Source: Corynebacterium sp. TAE3-ERU16
GTDB lineage: Bacteria > Actinomycetota > Actinomycetes > Mycobacteriales > Mycobacteriaceae
NCBI RefSeq assembly: GCF_019209935.1
Contig: NZ_JAHUTN010000009.1
Location: 62,001 to 126,000 of the forward strand
DNA length: 64,000 bases
Reading direction: 5' to 3'
Shown here: positions 43,861 through 53,535 of the stretch, in pieces
How positions within the stretch are numbered: the first letter of the stretch is position 1
Layout of the letters: every line of letters begins with the position of its first letter
The notes under the pieces: generated by a model
The model's database searches: none
Told to the model about the DNA's origin: nothing
The model's input: the letters and a program-made list of their open reading frames with translations, nothing else
Made by a program: the position numbers and the translations under genes

Positions 43861-45408
43861 TCAACGGCCGGGACCGCCGATGAGATCGACCGGTGCCAGT
43901 TTGCGCTCATCCACGAGGCGGAGCAGATCAGCGGCGTCGGTGGCCCGGTCCACGAGTTCACCGCAGTTCTCCCGGGTCAGGCAATCCAGCTCCGGCATCC
44001 GCAGCCGGTGGTGACCGGTGACCCGGTCCCCGACCACGACCACGGTGTCCCAGCTCGCCGCGAGAACCTGGTCGGGCCAGCGGCGCATGATCTCGCCGCG
44101 GAAGAACGCACGGGTGTCGTCAGGTGGCGTGAGAGCCGCGGTCTCGATCATCTCCGGATCGACGAGACTGCGCATGCTGCCCCGCCGGACCAGTGCGTGA
44201 TGGAGACCGCGGGCCGGATCGATGTCCGCGTACTGCAGATCCACCAGCGCGATCTTGGGGTGCCCGATACCGAGACCGCGGTCGGTGAACCGCCGGATGA
44301 GTGACCACTTGGCCGTCCAGTCGAGCCTGTCGGCGGTGCGTAGCGGGTCCACGTCGAGATCGTCGAGGAGCTCCTCTGCCGTGCGTAGCACGAGACGGTC
44401 CGTGTCACTGACTGGGCGGCACCGGGCGAGGTACTCCCGGAGGATCGCGGTGGCCCGCAGCTCACGGCCGTCCGACAGCCGGAGGGTCTTCCGGCAGTCG
44501 AGATCCCGGGACACCTGCTTCACCGCAGCCACAGGGTCCGCGATTTCGAGGTCGGAGAAGTCCTCTCCGGCCTCGATCGCGTCGAGCACCAGCGACGTGA
44601 GACCGAACTTGAGCAGGTTCGACGTCTGGGACATGTTGGCGTCACCGATGATGACGTGGAGCCGGCCCCACCGGTCGGCGTCCGCGTGCGGCTCGTCGCG
44701 GGTGTTGACGATCCCCCTGTTGAGGGTCGTCTCGAGTGACACGGTCTGTTCGATGTAGTCGGCTCTCTGACTGATCTGGAATCCCGGCGACTCACCCCGT
44801 TCCCCCAGCCCGACGCGCCCGGCGCCGATCAGTACCTGCCGGGTGACGAAGAACGGGATGATGGCGCGGGTCAGGACGTCGAAGTCCGTGGACCGGTTCC
44901 AGCGGTAGTTCTCGTGACTCCCGTAGCTGGCCCCCTTCCCGTCCACGTTGTTCTTGTAGACCTTGAGTGCGGGGCACGGGGGCTGCCCCTCGATGACGCT
45001 CTCACCGCGGGCGGTGTACTGGTGGACCGCATCGACCGCGCGGTTCATCACGAGGTCGCCGGCGACGTCGTAGATCATCGCCTGCATTGCGTCGGAGGTC
45101 TCCGGGGCGGAGTACTCGGGGTGGGCGTGATCGACGTAGAACCTGGCACCGGACGAGGTGATCACGTTGGCGACACCGACGGTGTTGGGGTCGATGACCG
45201 GGGCAGTACGGAACCTGCGGAGATCGAAACCCCGGGCGTCCCTCAACGGGGACTCCTCACCGAAGTTCCACCGGGTCCGGCGCAGCGACGCTCCGGTGGC
45301 CACCGCGTAGGCGAGGACCGTGTGGGTGGAGGTGACGATCGGACTTGCCGTCGGATCGTCGGGTGTGGAGATTCCGTACTCGGTCTCGGAACCGATGAAA
45401 CGCGACAT
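43861..45408 (-). CDS. dop: Deamidase/depupylase of Pup
   Basis: PafA paralogue that deamidates the Pup C-terminal Gln and removes Pup from substrates. 515 residues. Seen: FIGSETEYGISTPDD followed by the Dop-specific loop region PTASPIVTSTHTVLAYA, SGARFYVDHAHPEYSAPETSD (catalytic Asp region), KGASYGSHENYRWNR, FFVTRQVLIGAGRVG, ISQRADYIEQTVS, NTRDEPHADADRWGRLHVIIGD. It follows arc by 38 nt. It is convergent with the second surface-protein gene and separated from it by a strong terminator. Confidence 0.96.
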   Translation of the reverse strand: MSRFIGSETEYGISTPDDPTASPIVTSTHTVLAYAVATGASLRRTRWNFGEESPLRDARGFDLRRFRTAPVIDPNTVGVANVITSSGARFYVDHAHPEYSAPETSDAMQAMIYDVAGDLVMNRAVDAVHQYTARGESVIEGQPPCPALKVYKNNVDGKGASYGSHENYRWNRSTDFDVLTRAIIPFFVTRQVLIGAGRVGLGERGESPGFQISQRADYIEQTVSLETTLNRGIVNTRDEPHADADRWGRLHVIIGDANMSQTSNLLKFGLTSLVLDAIEAGEDFSDLEIADPVAAVKQVSRDLDCRKTLRLSDGRELRATAILREYLARCRPVSDTDRLVLRTAEELLDDLDVDPLRTADRLDWTAKWSLIRRFTDRGLGIGHPKIALVDLQYADIDPARGLHHALVRRGSMRSLVDPEMIETAALTPPDDTRAFFRGEIMRRWPDQVLAASWDTVVVVGDRVTGHHRLRMPELDCLTRENCGELVDRATDAADLLRLVDERKLAPVDLIGGPGR

Positions 45409-45446
45409 GGTGTGTCTCTTTCTGACGTGGCGTGCAAAGACCCGGA

Positions 45447-47066
45447 TCAGGCATTCGTCTCGAGGACACGGACCCCGGTGACCCGGGCGCCGGGGCGTCC
45501 CGTGATGCGGGACCAGGCGTCCGGGTTCGAGGTGTTCGGGAGATCCTCGTTCTCCATGTTCTCGGCGTCGATGGCGCGGGCGAGGTGTTCGTCGGTGATG
45601 CCGTTCGTCCTGCCTGCCAGATGGTCCTTGATCGCCTCCTTCTTCGCCCGGTCGACGATGTTCGCGATCATCGCCCCGGAGATGAAGTCGTGGTAGTGGA
45701 GGACCTGGGTGCCGCCGTCGAGATACGTGAGTTCCACGAAGGGGCGTGGGCGGAACAGGTACTCCGCCGCGTTGTCGATGAGTTCCTCCGGGTCCCCGGC
45801 CACGGGCACATTCTCGTGGAGCAGCCGGTGGAAGATCTCTCTCGCCCCGGCCCGGTCGGGGCGTCGTACGCGGATCTTGACGTCGAGACGACCTGGTCGG
45901 AGGATCGCCGGATCGATGAGTTCCTCGCGGTTCGTCGCACCGATGACGATGACGTTGGACAGGCTCTCGACACCGTCGAGCTCGGCGAGCAGCTGCGGAA
46001 CGACCGTGGTCTCCATGTCGGAGGACACACCGGTTCCCCGGGTACGGAAGATGGACTCCATCTCGTCGAAGAAGACGATGACGGGGCGCCCCTCGCCCGC
46101 GAGTTCCCGGGCTCGTTCGAAGATGAGCCGGATCTGGCGCTCCGATTCGCCGACGTACTTGTTCAGGAGTTCGGGCCCCTTGACGTTGATGAAGTACGAG
46201 CGGGAGCCGTCGCCGATCCGTTCAGACAGTGAATTGGCCACCGCCTTGGCGATGAGGGTCTTGCCGCAGCCGGGCGGACCGTAGAGCAGGACCCCCTTGG
46301 GCGCCCGTAGGCTGTAGGCGCGGTAGAGCTCGGGATGGGTGAAGGGGAGCTCCACGGCGTCCCTGATGCGGGTGATCTGGTCGTCCAGTCCCCCGATGTC
46401 CGACCAGGTGACGTCCGGTACCTCCTCGAGCGCGAGTTTCGCGACCTCGGTCTTCGGGATCACCTCGAAGGCGTAACCTGCGCGTGGGTCGATGAGCAAC
46501 GTGTCACCCGGGCGCGGGGGCTTTTCACCGGTCAGCAGCGGGCCGGCGAGCCGCATGAGCCGCTCTTCACCGGTGGTGTCGACGACGAGGGCGCGGTTGT
46601 CGTCCAGGACCTCGGTGACGCCCGCCATCTCGCCGGAGTCGTCGAAGCCGCACACCTCGACGACCTGGGCCCCCTCCCCGAGCCGCACCCGCACCCCTGG
46701 GACGAGTTCAGAGCGGTCGATGAGTGGACTGACGGCCAGGCGCATGCGCCTGTTCGAGGTGAAGACCTCGGCGCAGGTCTCCTCCATGCCCGGAGTCGCC
46801 TCGAGATAGGTGCCGTACGTGGACGGTGGTGCCGCGAGTTGTTCCAGCTGCTCATTGAGGGTGGCCAGTTTGCGCCGGGAGGCGGTGAGCAGCTCGACGA
46901 GCTTGGTGTTGCGGGTCGCCAGTTCCCGGTTGTCCCGGCGGGCGCGCCGTAGCTGCGTCGCGAGGTCCCGGTTCACGTCAGCCGCGGAGCGCGGCGCGGG
47001 AATCGTCTGCCCGGCAACGTCGGCGGTGGTGTCTTCCGAATCGGGGGTGTCGGCGGAGGTGCTCAT
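45447..47066 (-). CDS. arc: AAA ATPase ARC (Mpa homologue of pupylation)
   Basis: Hexameric ATPase that recognises pupylated proteins. 539 residues from ATG 47066. N-terminal coiled coil (about 30-80, [20 protein letters not shown]), tandem OB domains (about 85-240), AAA domain with [36 protein letters not shown] (Walker B), [20 protein letters not shown]. It ends RVLETNA, lacking the GQYL-type tail that docks Mpa on the 20S proteasome, in line with the absence of prcBA. TAGATT (47080-47075) is 8 nt before the ATG, so it may be leaderless; a longer in-frame start overlaps trmI. Confidence 0.95.
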   Translation of the reverse strand: MSTSADTPDSEDTTADVAGQTIPAPRSAADVNRDLATQLRRARRDNRELATRNTKLVELLTASRRKLATLNEQLEQLAAPPSTYGTYLEATPGMEETCAEVFTSNRRMRLAVSPLIDRSELVPGVRVRLGEGAQVVEVCGFDDSGEMAGVTEVLDDNRALVVDTTGEERLMRLAGPLLTGEKPPRPGDTLLIDPRAGYAFEVIPKTEVAKLALEEVPDVTWSDIGGLDDQITRIRDAVELPFTHPELYRAYSLRAPKGVLLYGPPGCGKTLIAKAVANSLSERIGDGSRSYFINVKGPELLNKYVGESERQIRLIFERARELAGEGRPVIVFFDEMESIFRTRGTGVSSDMETTVVPQLLAELDGVESLSNVIVIGATNREELIDPAILRPGRLDVKIRVRRPDRAGAREIFHRLLHENVPVAGDPEELIDNAAEYLFRPRPFVELTYLDGGTQVLHYHDFISGAMIANIVDRAKKEAIKDHLAGRTNGITDEHLARAIDAENMENEDLPNTSNPDAWSRITGRPGARVTGVRVLETNA

Positions 47067-47074
47067 GGAATTCC

Positions 47075-47080
47075 AATCTA
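47075..47080 (-). promoter_or_regulatory. -10 (TAGATT) for leaderless arc
   Basis: TANNNT hexamer 8 nt before ATG 47066; no ribosome binding site seen. Confidence 0.5.
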
Positions 47081-47146
47081 GACCAACGGGGCGGGCCCGC
47101 CCGAAGGCCGGGCCGGTTGATCCCCACGCTTTGTCGTCGGGTCGCG

Positions 47147-47983
47147 TCACTTCCTGGCGCGGCGCTGCGGTCGGGGCGCGACGGTGCCGTCCGCGAGGCG
47201 TCTCGCCCAGACGAGGAACGCGGTGTGGGCGTTCATCCGGTGTTCCGGTCTGGTGGCCAGTCCCTCGACCTTCCAGTCCCGGACGAGGGACTCCCAGGCG
47301 CGCGGCTCGGTGAAGCACCCCTGTGCGCGGATCCCCTCCATCACCTTCATCAGCTGCGGGACGGTGGCCACGTACGTCATGAACACCCCGCCGGGCAGCA
47401 GGAGTCCGCGGACCGCGTCGAGGCACTCCCACGGTTCGAGCATGTCGAGGATTATGCGGTCGACCGGGCCACCGATGTCGTCCACGGTGACCTCCTTCAG
47501 GTCACCCAGTCGGGGGGACCACGTGGCGGGCCGCCCGCCGAAGAACTCGTCGACGTTCGACTCCGCGTAGTCGAGGTGGTCCTGCCGGATCTCGTAGGAG
47601 ATCAGTTCGCCGGACTCACCGATCGCCCGCAGCAGGGTCATCGACAGGGCACCGGATCCGGCCCCGGCCTCGAGAACCCGGGCACCGGGGAAGATGTCTC
47701 CCTCGATGAGGATCTGGGCGGAGTCCTTCGGGTAGATGACCGCGGCGCCCCGGGGCATCGACAGAACATGGTCGACCATCAGGTGCCGGAAGCAGAGGTA
47801 GAGGCCCCCCTGGGAGGATTCCACCACGGTGCCCTCGTGCTGGCCGATGATGTCGTCGTGTGCGATGCCGCCCTTGTGGGTGAAGAAACTCTCCCCTTCC
47901 TTGAGGACGATCGTGAAGTGGCGGCGTTTCGCGTCGGTGAGCTGGACGCGGTCTCCCGCCTGGAAGGGTCCGGAATAGGCCAT
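47147..47983 (-). CDS. trmI: tRNA (adenine(58)-N1)-methyltransferase
   Basis: SAM-dependent enzyme making m1A58 in the T-loop of tRNA. 278 residues. N-terminal beta domain ([41 protein letters not shown]), then the Rossmann methyltransferase domain: [20 protein letters not shown] (SAM site), [48 protein letters not shown]. Length and motifs match the actinobacterial TrmI family. Lies between arc and the M18 peptidase on the same strand. Confidence 0.94.
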   Translation of the reverse strand: MAYSGPFQAGDRVQLTDAKRRHFTIVLKEGESFFTHKGGIAHDDIIGQHEGTVVESSQGGLYLCFRHLMVDHVLSMPRGAAVIYPKDSAQILIEGDIFPGARVLEAGAGSGALSMTLLRAIGESGELISYEIRQDHLDYAESNVDEFFGGRPATWSPRLGDLKEVTVDDIGGPVDRIILDMLEPWECLDAVRGLLLPGGVFMTYVATVPQLMKVMEGIRAQGCFTEPRAWESLVRDWKVEGLATRPEHRMNAHTAFLVWARRLADGTVAPRPQRRARK

Positions 47984-48027
47984 GGGTGTCTCTCGTTCGT
48001 GTCTCGTCTGGTCGTGGGGGCGGTCTG

Positions 48028-49290
48028 TCAGGCGCCGGCGTAGTAGGCGCCGAGGATCTGTGCGAGCGTATCGATGTCCCGGGTGGCGGCCATCTCCCGT
48101 GCGGAGTGCATGGAGAGGATGGGTACACCTGTGTCGAGTGTGGTGATACCCAGGCGTGTCGCCGTGATGGGCCCGATGGTCGTTCCACAGGGTACGTGGT
48201 TGCCGGAGACGAACACCTGGTTGGGTGCTTCGGCGGCGGAGCAGATCCGGTGCCAGAGGGCCGCGGACTCGGCGTCGGTCGCGTACCGCTGCTTCGCGTT
48301 CACCTTGAGAGCCGGGCCGAGACCGGCGAGCGGGCGGTTGACGGGATCGTGCCGGTCGGCGAAATTCGGGTGCACGGAGTGTGCGGCGTCCGCGGAGATG
48401 CAGGAGGAACGGGCGTACATCCTCGCCCTGCCGTCGATGCCGGTGGCACCGAGCGCTTCGGCGGTGCGCTCGAGGACGTTCTGCAGGATGGGTCCGCCCG
48501 CGCCGGTCACCGCGCCGGAACCGACCTCCTCGTAGTCGAAGGCCGCCAGGACGAGGATGTCGTTCTGCCGGTCCGCTGCCCCGTCGCGCACGGCTTCGAT
48601 CAGCGCTGCGGTGGCGGGCCAGACGCTGGACAGGTTGTCCAGACGGGGCGCGGCCAGGAGGTCCCGCTCGGCCCCGAAGAGCTCAGGGGCCTGGGTGTCG
48701 CAGGTGATCAGATCGTGGGCGATGACCTCCCCGTCGATTCCCGCCAGGCGGGCGACGGTCTCGAGCACGGTTTCCCGGGGGTCACCGGCGCCGAGGACCG
48801 GATAGAGGTGGCGCTGCGGGTCGTACTCGAAACCCTTATTCACCTTCGGGTCGAGATGGATCGCGAGGTTCGGGACGCGGAGCAACGGGCCGGTGTCCAC
48901 CAGGTGCCGTGTGCCGTCCGCGGTGATGACCCGTCCGGCGAGCCGGAGCTCGCGGTCGAACAGCGTGGACAGGACCGGGCCGCCGTACACCTCGCAGGCC
49001 GCCTGCCGCCAGCCGGCGGTTCCGGCGTCCGGAATCGACTTGAGCTTCAACCCGGGTGAGTCGGTGTGCGCTCCGACGATGCGGAATCCCGAGTCCGGTC
49101 CCGCCCCCTCGGGGACGTACCAGGCCATGACGGCACCGCCCCGGACCATCACGTGTCCACCGGGGGCCGCATCCCATGAATCGGCCTCGGCCTGTCGGGT
49201 GAATCCGGCGGCGGTCAGCTCCCGCCGGACCTGATCCGCCGCGTGGTACGAGCTCGGGGATGCGTGGATGAAGTCACTGACGCTGATCAT
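48028..49290 (-). CDS. M18-family aspartyl aminopeptidase
   Basis: 420 residues. Dinuclear zinc aminopeptidase removing acidic N-terminal residues. Metal and active-site motifs: FRIVGAHTDSPGLKLK, LDNLSSVWPA, AFDYEEVGSGAVTGAGGP, SADAAHSVHPNF, NHVPCGTTIGPITA, ILSMHSAREMAATRD. Two adjacent starts are possible, ATG 49290 (MISVSDF) and ATG 49299 (MEYMISV); neither has a good ribosome binding site. Both fall within 20 nt of the upstream stop, so translational coupling is likely. Confidence 0.93.
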   Translation of the reverse strand: MISVSDFIHASPSSYHAADQVRRELTAAGFTRQAEADSWDAAPGGHVMVRGGAVMAWYVPEGAGPDSGFRIVGAHTDSPGLKLKSIPDAGTAGWRQAACEVYGGPVLSTLFDRELRLAGRVITADGTRHLVDTGPLLRVPNLAIHLDPKVNKGFEYDPQRHLYPVLGAGDPRETVLETVARLAGIDGEVIAHDLITCDTQAPELFGAERDLLAAPRLDNLSSVWPATAALIEAVRDGAADRQNDILVLAAFDYEEVGSGAVTGAGGPILQNVLERTAEALGATGIDGRARMYARSSCISADAAHSVHPNFADRHDPVNRPLAGLGPALKVNAKQRYATDAESAALWHRICSAAEAPNQVFVSGNHVPCGTTIGPITATRLGITTLDTGVPILSMHSAREMAATRDIDTLAQILGAYYAGA

Positions 49291-49306
49291 GTACTCCATC
49301 CAACCA

Positions 49307-51301
49307 TCACAGGGGAACGACCCGGCCACAGGCCCCGTCGCGGCAGATCTGAACGGCCGGACCGTCACCGGGCTCCGGGCCCTCGACTTCGAAGCAGCCA
49401 CTGCCCGCGCCGAGGATGACCGCGGCAGAGTCGAGTTGCGGGCGCAGTCGCCCGAGGGCGTCCGGCGCCGGGTGGGTGACCACTGCACGCGTCGGACCCG
49501 CGGCCGCGATCTCGCCCAGGCAGAGCCAGCCACCCGCCTGCAGTGGACGTGCACCGGCCACCTCCCCGTGCACCGCGAGGATCTCCCGGGCCCGGTCCGC
49601 CCAACGGTCGGCGGTGTCCGTGTCCCCGGTGGCGCTGACGACGGCCGCCCCGGTGAGGAAGGCCTCGCCGGCCACCGCGACACCGGCGGGGACCGCCGTG
49701 TCGAAGGGGCCACGGGCGCGGAGTCCGAGCACCGGTATCGCCGTTCCACTGTCGAAGTAGGTGCCCGGATTGTCCGGATCGGCGTGCCGGTCCTCGATCT
49801 GTCCCAGCGCATCCCGGAGGATGCGGAGACAGTCGGTCGTGGTGTCCGTATCGCCGGCGCAGGAAGCCGCTGCTGCGGTGCGTGCTGCGGCGACGCCGAG
49901 CCACGCCAGGTCGGCGAGCGACGCGTGGCTGCCGTTCCGGAACCGCAGGAGAACACCGTCGGGTGCCCGGTGCAGGCGGTCGAGAGCCCGGAGTGCGTCC
50001 GCGGCCGAGCCGCGAACCGCGGAGACGTTCTGTCCCGACAGGAGGTCGGCGGCCTCCGTGAGGGCGGTCACGACCATCGCGGTTCCCGCGGTGGTGGCGG
50101 TCTCATCCCGCCCCGGCTGCGGGTCCCGGTCCCGGGCCTCGGCGAGGCGATCCCGGATCCGCAGGAACCGTCCCAGGTCCTCCGGGTCGCGGCGCAGACC
50201 CGGAACTGAACCACCCGCCTCGGCGTCGGCCTCGTCGATCCCGAGTACGGAACAGATCCAGTCCACGTCCGCCTCGGCCCCCGGCCCGAGCGCGGTGGAC
50301 ACACGCTCCCGCGTGTAGCGGTAGGTCGCCCCCTCCACTCCTTCGGTGTCCGCGTCGAGTGACGTGGCGAACAGCCCGTCTTCGCGGCGGAGCCGGGAAC
50401 AGAGGAACTCTGCGGTCTGCCGCGCCGCCCGGGCCGCGAGCGTGTCACCGGTCGCGTGCGCGTGCGCCGACAGGGAACGAAGGAGCAGGGCGTTGTCGTC
50501 GAGCATCTTCTCGAAGTGGGGCGTCCGCCATGCCGCATCCACCGTATAGCGGGCGAATCCTCCGCCGATCTGATCGAAGATCCCACCGCGGACCATGGAC
50601 TCGACGGTCCTGCCGACCAGGGCGTGCACACGGTCATTCCCGGTCCGCTCCGCCCGCCTGGTGAGTCCGAGGAGGGTGGCGGAGGGCGGGAACTTCGGGG
50701 CACCACCGAATCCGCCGTGCACCGGATCCTCCGCGTCCCGGAGCGCGGACGTCACCCGGTCGAAGATCCCGTCGACGGTGGGGACCGGGCGCACGGGTGC
50801 GGAGTGCAGCTCCATCATTCCGCGGACCTTCTCCCCCATGTCGACGACCTCACCACGCCGGTTGCGCCAGGTTTCGTCCACGGCCCGGATGAGGCGCGGG
50901 AGACCGGGGCGCCCCGGTCGATCCTCCGGTGGTACGTAGGTGTCGGCGTAGAACGGTCGCCCCTCCGGATCGGTGAACACGGTCATCGGCCACCCACCGT
51001 GGCCGGACAACGCGATGGTGGCCTGCATGTAGAGCGCGTCTATGTCGGGGCACTGCTCCCGGTCGACCTTCACACACACCACGTGCTGGTTGAGCAGCTC
51101 CGCGATCCCCGGATCAGAGAAGGACTCGCGGGCCATCACGTGGCACCAGTGGCATGCGGCGTAGCCGATCGACACGAGGACCGGCACGTCGCGCCGGGCG
51201 GCCTCGGCGAAGGCCTCGGGTCCGAACGGCCACCAGTCGACGGGATCGCCGGCGTGCTGGAGGAGATACGTGCTGTCGCTGCCGCGGAGTCTGTTGGCCA
51301 T
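49307..51301 (-). CDS. DUF255 thioredoxin-domain protein (YyaL/SPATA20 family)
   Basis: 664 residues. N-terminal thioredoxin-like domain: [40 protein letters not shown] (CHWC redox motif), [26 protein letters not shown]. The rest is an (alpha/alpha)6-barrel-like region ([50 protein letters not shown]). Conserved from bacteria to humans; the biochemical role is not settled. CACAAT lies 6 nt before the ATG, suggesting a leaderless mRNA. Upstream gene of the M18 peptidase. Confidence 0.9.
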   Translation of the reverse strand: MANRLRGSDSTYLLQHAGDPVDWWPFGPEAFAEAARRDVPVLVSIGYAACHWCHVMARESFSDPGIAELLNQHVVCVKVDREQCPDIDALYMQATIALSGHGGWPMTVFTDPEGRPFYADTYVPPEDRPGRPGLPRLIRAVDETWRNRRGEVVDMGEKVRGMMELHSAPVRPVPTVDGIFDRVTSALRDAEDPVHGGFGGAPKFPPSATLLGLTRRAERTGNDRVHALVGRTVESMVRGGIFDQIGGGFARYTVDAAWRTPHFEKMLDDNALLLRSLSAHAHATGDTLAARAARQTAEFLCSRLRREDGLFATSLDADTEGVEGATYRYTRERVSTALGPGAEADVDWICSVLGIDEADAEAGGSVPGLRRDPEDLGRFLRIRDRLAEARDRDPQPGRDETATTAGTAMVVTALTEAADLLSGQNVSAVRGSAADALRALDRLHRAPDGVLLRFRNGSHASLADLAWLGVAAARTAAAASCAGDTDTTTDCLRILRDALGQIEDRHADPDNPGTYFDSGTAIPVLGLRARGPFDTAVPAGVAVAGEAFLTGAAVVSATGDTDTADRWADRAREILAVHGEVAGARPLQAGGWLCLGEIAAAGPTRAVVTHPAPDALGRLRPQLDSAAVILGAGSGCFEVEGPEPGDGPAVQICRDGACGRVVPL

Positions 51302-51429
51302 TGCCCCATTGTGCCCGGCACCCGGATCACCACCGCCCGTCGGGCACCCCCGGATCGGGTGTTCCGAGTCGATCGTGATGCCTGTTTCGCCAGTTGAAGA
51401 CGCATGACACAGGTCACGCTATCCATACC

Positions 51430-51459
51430 CTGAATGCCGTTCACGTTTCTCCTTACACT
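51430..51459 (+). promoter_or_regulatory. Putative promoter of the SufC/SufB-D pair
   Basis: CTGAAT (51430-51435) and TACACT (51454-51459) with an 18-bp spacer. The 5' UTR contains a perfect CTCCCCGC/GCGGGGAG hairpin (51476-51483, 51496-51503) before the AAGGA ribosome binding site. Confidence 0.4.
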
Positions 51460-51533
51460 GGAGTTGAAGCACCAGCTCCCCGCAGGTCGGAGCCCGCGGG
51501 GAGGACCGACCACTTCAGGGAGAAGGATCGCCA

Positions 51534-52253
51534 ATGGACACCACCACCCCGTTGCTCGCACTGGACGATGTCACCGTCGCCGTCGATGACATCACCGTCT
51601 GCCACAACATCACCCTCACCGTGAACCACGGCGAGAACCACGTCCTGATCGGAGCGAACGGATCGGGTAAATCCTCCCTCCTCAACGCCGTGATGGGCAC
51701 GGGACCGTTCCGGGTCACCGGTGGGCGGATACTCCTCAACGGACAGGACATCACGGAGCTCCCGGTCGATGAGCGGGCCCGTGCCGGCCTCGGTCTCGCG
51801 GTACAGCATCCCCCGAAACTCCACGGGATCACGGTGGAGAAACTCGCGCAGGCCATCCACGCGGGAGACCGTCTGCCCTCGGCGGCCGAGAGCCTGGATC
51901 TCTCGCAGTTCCTCGACCGGGACGTGCACTGCGGATTCTCCGGTGGGGAGATGCGCCGCTTCGAGATGCTCAAACTCCACCTCCAGCGGCCCACCATGTG
52001 TCTGCTCGATGAACCGGAATCCGGGGTGGATCTCGAACACGTCTCCGTCGTGGGACGGGCGCTGGCCGATCTGCTGCAGACCCCGTGTCCCGACGGTTCC
52101 GCACGGAGCGCCCTCGTCGTCACCCACACCGGGTTCATTCTCGACCACCTCGATTCCCCCATTGCGCACCTGATGAGCGACGGACGCCTGACCGACAGCG
52201 GGGACGCCCGCGACATGCTCGCCCGCGTCCGCACCGACGGCTGGGCCGCCTGA
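51534..52253 (+). CDS. SufC-like ABC ATPase (orphan Fe-S assembly pair)
   Basis: 239 residues. ABC ATPase of the SufC type: VLIGANGSGKSSLLNAVMG (Walker A), Q-loop in LAVQHPPKLHGIT (SufC proteins have FQxPxE/P here), FSGGEMRRFEMLKLHL (signature), MCLLDEPESGVDLEHV (Walker B plus D-loop, like SufC LDExDSGLD), VVTHTG (switch His). SufC energises SufB/SufD scaffolds in Fe-S cluster assembly. Followed after 44 nt by a SufB/SufD-like gene and by no other suf gene, so this is a minimal two-gene module. Confidence 0.87.
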   Translation: MDTTTPLLALDDVTVAVDDITVCHNITLTVNHGENHVLIGANGSGKSSLLNAVMGTGPFRVTGGRILLNGQDITELPVDERARAGLGLAVQHPPKLHGITVEKLAQAIHAGDRLPSAAESLDLSQFLDRDVHCGFSGGEMRRFEMLKLHLQRPTMCLLDEPESGVDLEHVSVVGRALADLLQTPCPDGSARSALVVTHTGFILDHLDSPIAHLMSDGRLTDSGDARDMLARVRTDGWAA

Positions 52254-52297
52254 CCCGGCACCGTCCACACTCCGACAACACCTAAGGACTGATCCCG

Positions 52298-53431
52298 ATG
52301 ACATCCACTGTTCCAGCCGTCACCCCGGTTCCCGGACTCGGTAGCGGAAGCGTGACCCCGCGGCTCCTCGCGGACCTCGGTTGGCGCGACGAGGAATCCT
52401 GCGCGGCGACCTCGTTGATGGTCGACCACCACTTCGAACGCATCGTCACCCACGACGGGCAGGTGGAGATCATGCCGCTGTCCGACGCGGTGGTCACATA
52501 CCCCTGGGTGCAGCAGCTCATGTTCTCCCTCGTGGATCCGCTTGAAGACGACGTCCTGCGGCGGGCGTTCGAGTCCCAGGACCGGCCGTTGGGCACGTTC
52601 ATGTGGGTCCACGACGGCGCGGTCCTCGACGGGCCCCTCCAGAGCTTCTCGTTCATGACCGTCCCCCAGGAACGTCAGTTCGTCCACGACCTGACCGTCA
52701 TCGGAGCCGGTGCCCGGGTCGATCACGTCAGTGGTTCCGGTGTCACACCGAAGATGACCCACGGGCGCCACGTGTCGGTCTCGGAGACCTTCATCGGCGA
52801 GGGGGCCCGGCTGCGTTCTCTCGATGTCGAACGCTGGGGACCGCAGATGGACGTCCACTCCTGGTCCGGGACGCGGATCGCCCGCGACGCGGTGAATAGT
52901 TCCGTGTCGGTGGCGGTCTCCGGACTGCGCAACCACGTGTCCCACTCCGTCGTCGAACTCGATGACGGGGCCACCGACACGAGCCACTCGGTCGTGTTCG
53001 CGCCGGCCGGCACCCACCGCGAGATGGACACCGAGATCCGGTTGCAGGGCGTGGGGTCCCGTGCCGAGCAGGTCTCGAGGATGGTCTCCGACGGTGGCGA
53101 GGTGGCCAACGACACGACACTCGTGGGAATCGGCCGTGGGTGCTCGGGGTTCCTCGAGTGCGACGGGCTCATGCTCCGGGACACCGGCTACATAGATTCC
53201 GTCCCGGCGTTGAAGGCACGGGTCGATGAGGCCCAGCTGAGTCACGAGGCGTCCGTCGGAATGATCGACGGAGACCGGCTCGACTATCTCATGGCGCTCG
53301 GCCTCGACGAGGACACCGCCCGCGACCTCATCGTCCGTGGCTTCCTCGATCTCACCGAGCAGTCCGTACCCGATTCCCTCCGCGCCACTGTCGAGGGTCT
53401 TGTCACCGCCGCGCGCGAGGCTGAGCTGTAG
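52298..53431 (+). CDS. SufB/SufD-like scaffold protein
   Basis: 377 residues, shorter than canonical SufB (about 470-495). Beta-helix core repeats (FSFMTVPQERQFVHDLTVIGAGARVDHV, SVSETFIGEGARLRSLDVERWG, SHSVVFAPAGTHREMDTEIRLQG) and the conserved C-terminal block GFLECDGLMLRDTG-YIDSVPALKARV-DEAQLSHEASVGMID-LDYLMALGLDEDTARDLIVRGFL. The Cys in LECDGLML lines up with the acceptor Cys region of SufB (QCDSxLIG), and HEAS matches the HEAx motif. Expected to form a complex with the preceding SufC-like ATPase. Whether it is SufB-like or SufD-like in function cannot be decided by eye. Confidence 0.85.
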   Translation: MTSTVPAVTPVPGLGSGSVTPRLLADLGWRDEESCAATSLMVDHHFERIVTHDGQVEIMPLSDAVVTYPWVQQLMFSLVDPLEDDVLRRAFESQDRPLGTFMWVHDGAVLDGPLQSFSFMTVPQERQFVHDLTVIGAGARVDHVSGSGVTPKMTHGRHVSVSETFIGEGARLRSLDVERWGPQMDVHSWSGTRIARDAVNSSVSVAVSGLRNHVSHSVVELDDGATDTSHSVVFAPAGTHREMDTEIRLQGVGSRAEQVSRMVSDGGEVANDTTLVGIGRGCSGFLECDGLMLRDTGYIDSVPALKARVDEAQLSHEASVGMIDGDRLDYLMALGLDEDTARDLIVRGFLDLTEQSVPDSLRATVEGLVTAAREAEL

Positions 53432-53443
53432 GGGCCGCGAACC

Positions 53444-53479
53444 TGTGCACCGGAGGCGGTGGGAAGTCCGCGGTGCACA
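53444..53479 (+). terminator. Hairpin after the SufB/D-like gene
   Basis: TGTGCACCG (53444-53452) and CGGTGCACA (53471-53479), 9-bp perfect arms starting 12 nt after the stop. No U-tract follows. Confidence 0.45.
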
Positions 53480-53521
53480 ACACACCGCCCGTCCGTGGCG
53501 ATCACCGACCGGGACGGGCGG

Positions 53522-53527
53522 TAACGT
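53522..53527 (+). promoter_or_regulatory. -10 (TAACGT) for the leaderless RecB-like gene
   Basis: TANNNT hexamer with 8 nt to ATG 53536. Confidence 0.5.
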
Positions 53528-53535
53528 GGTGTTCC

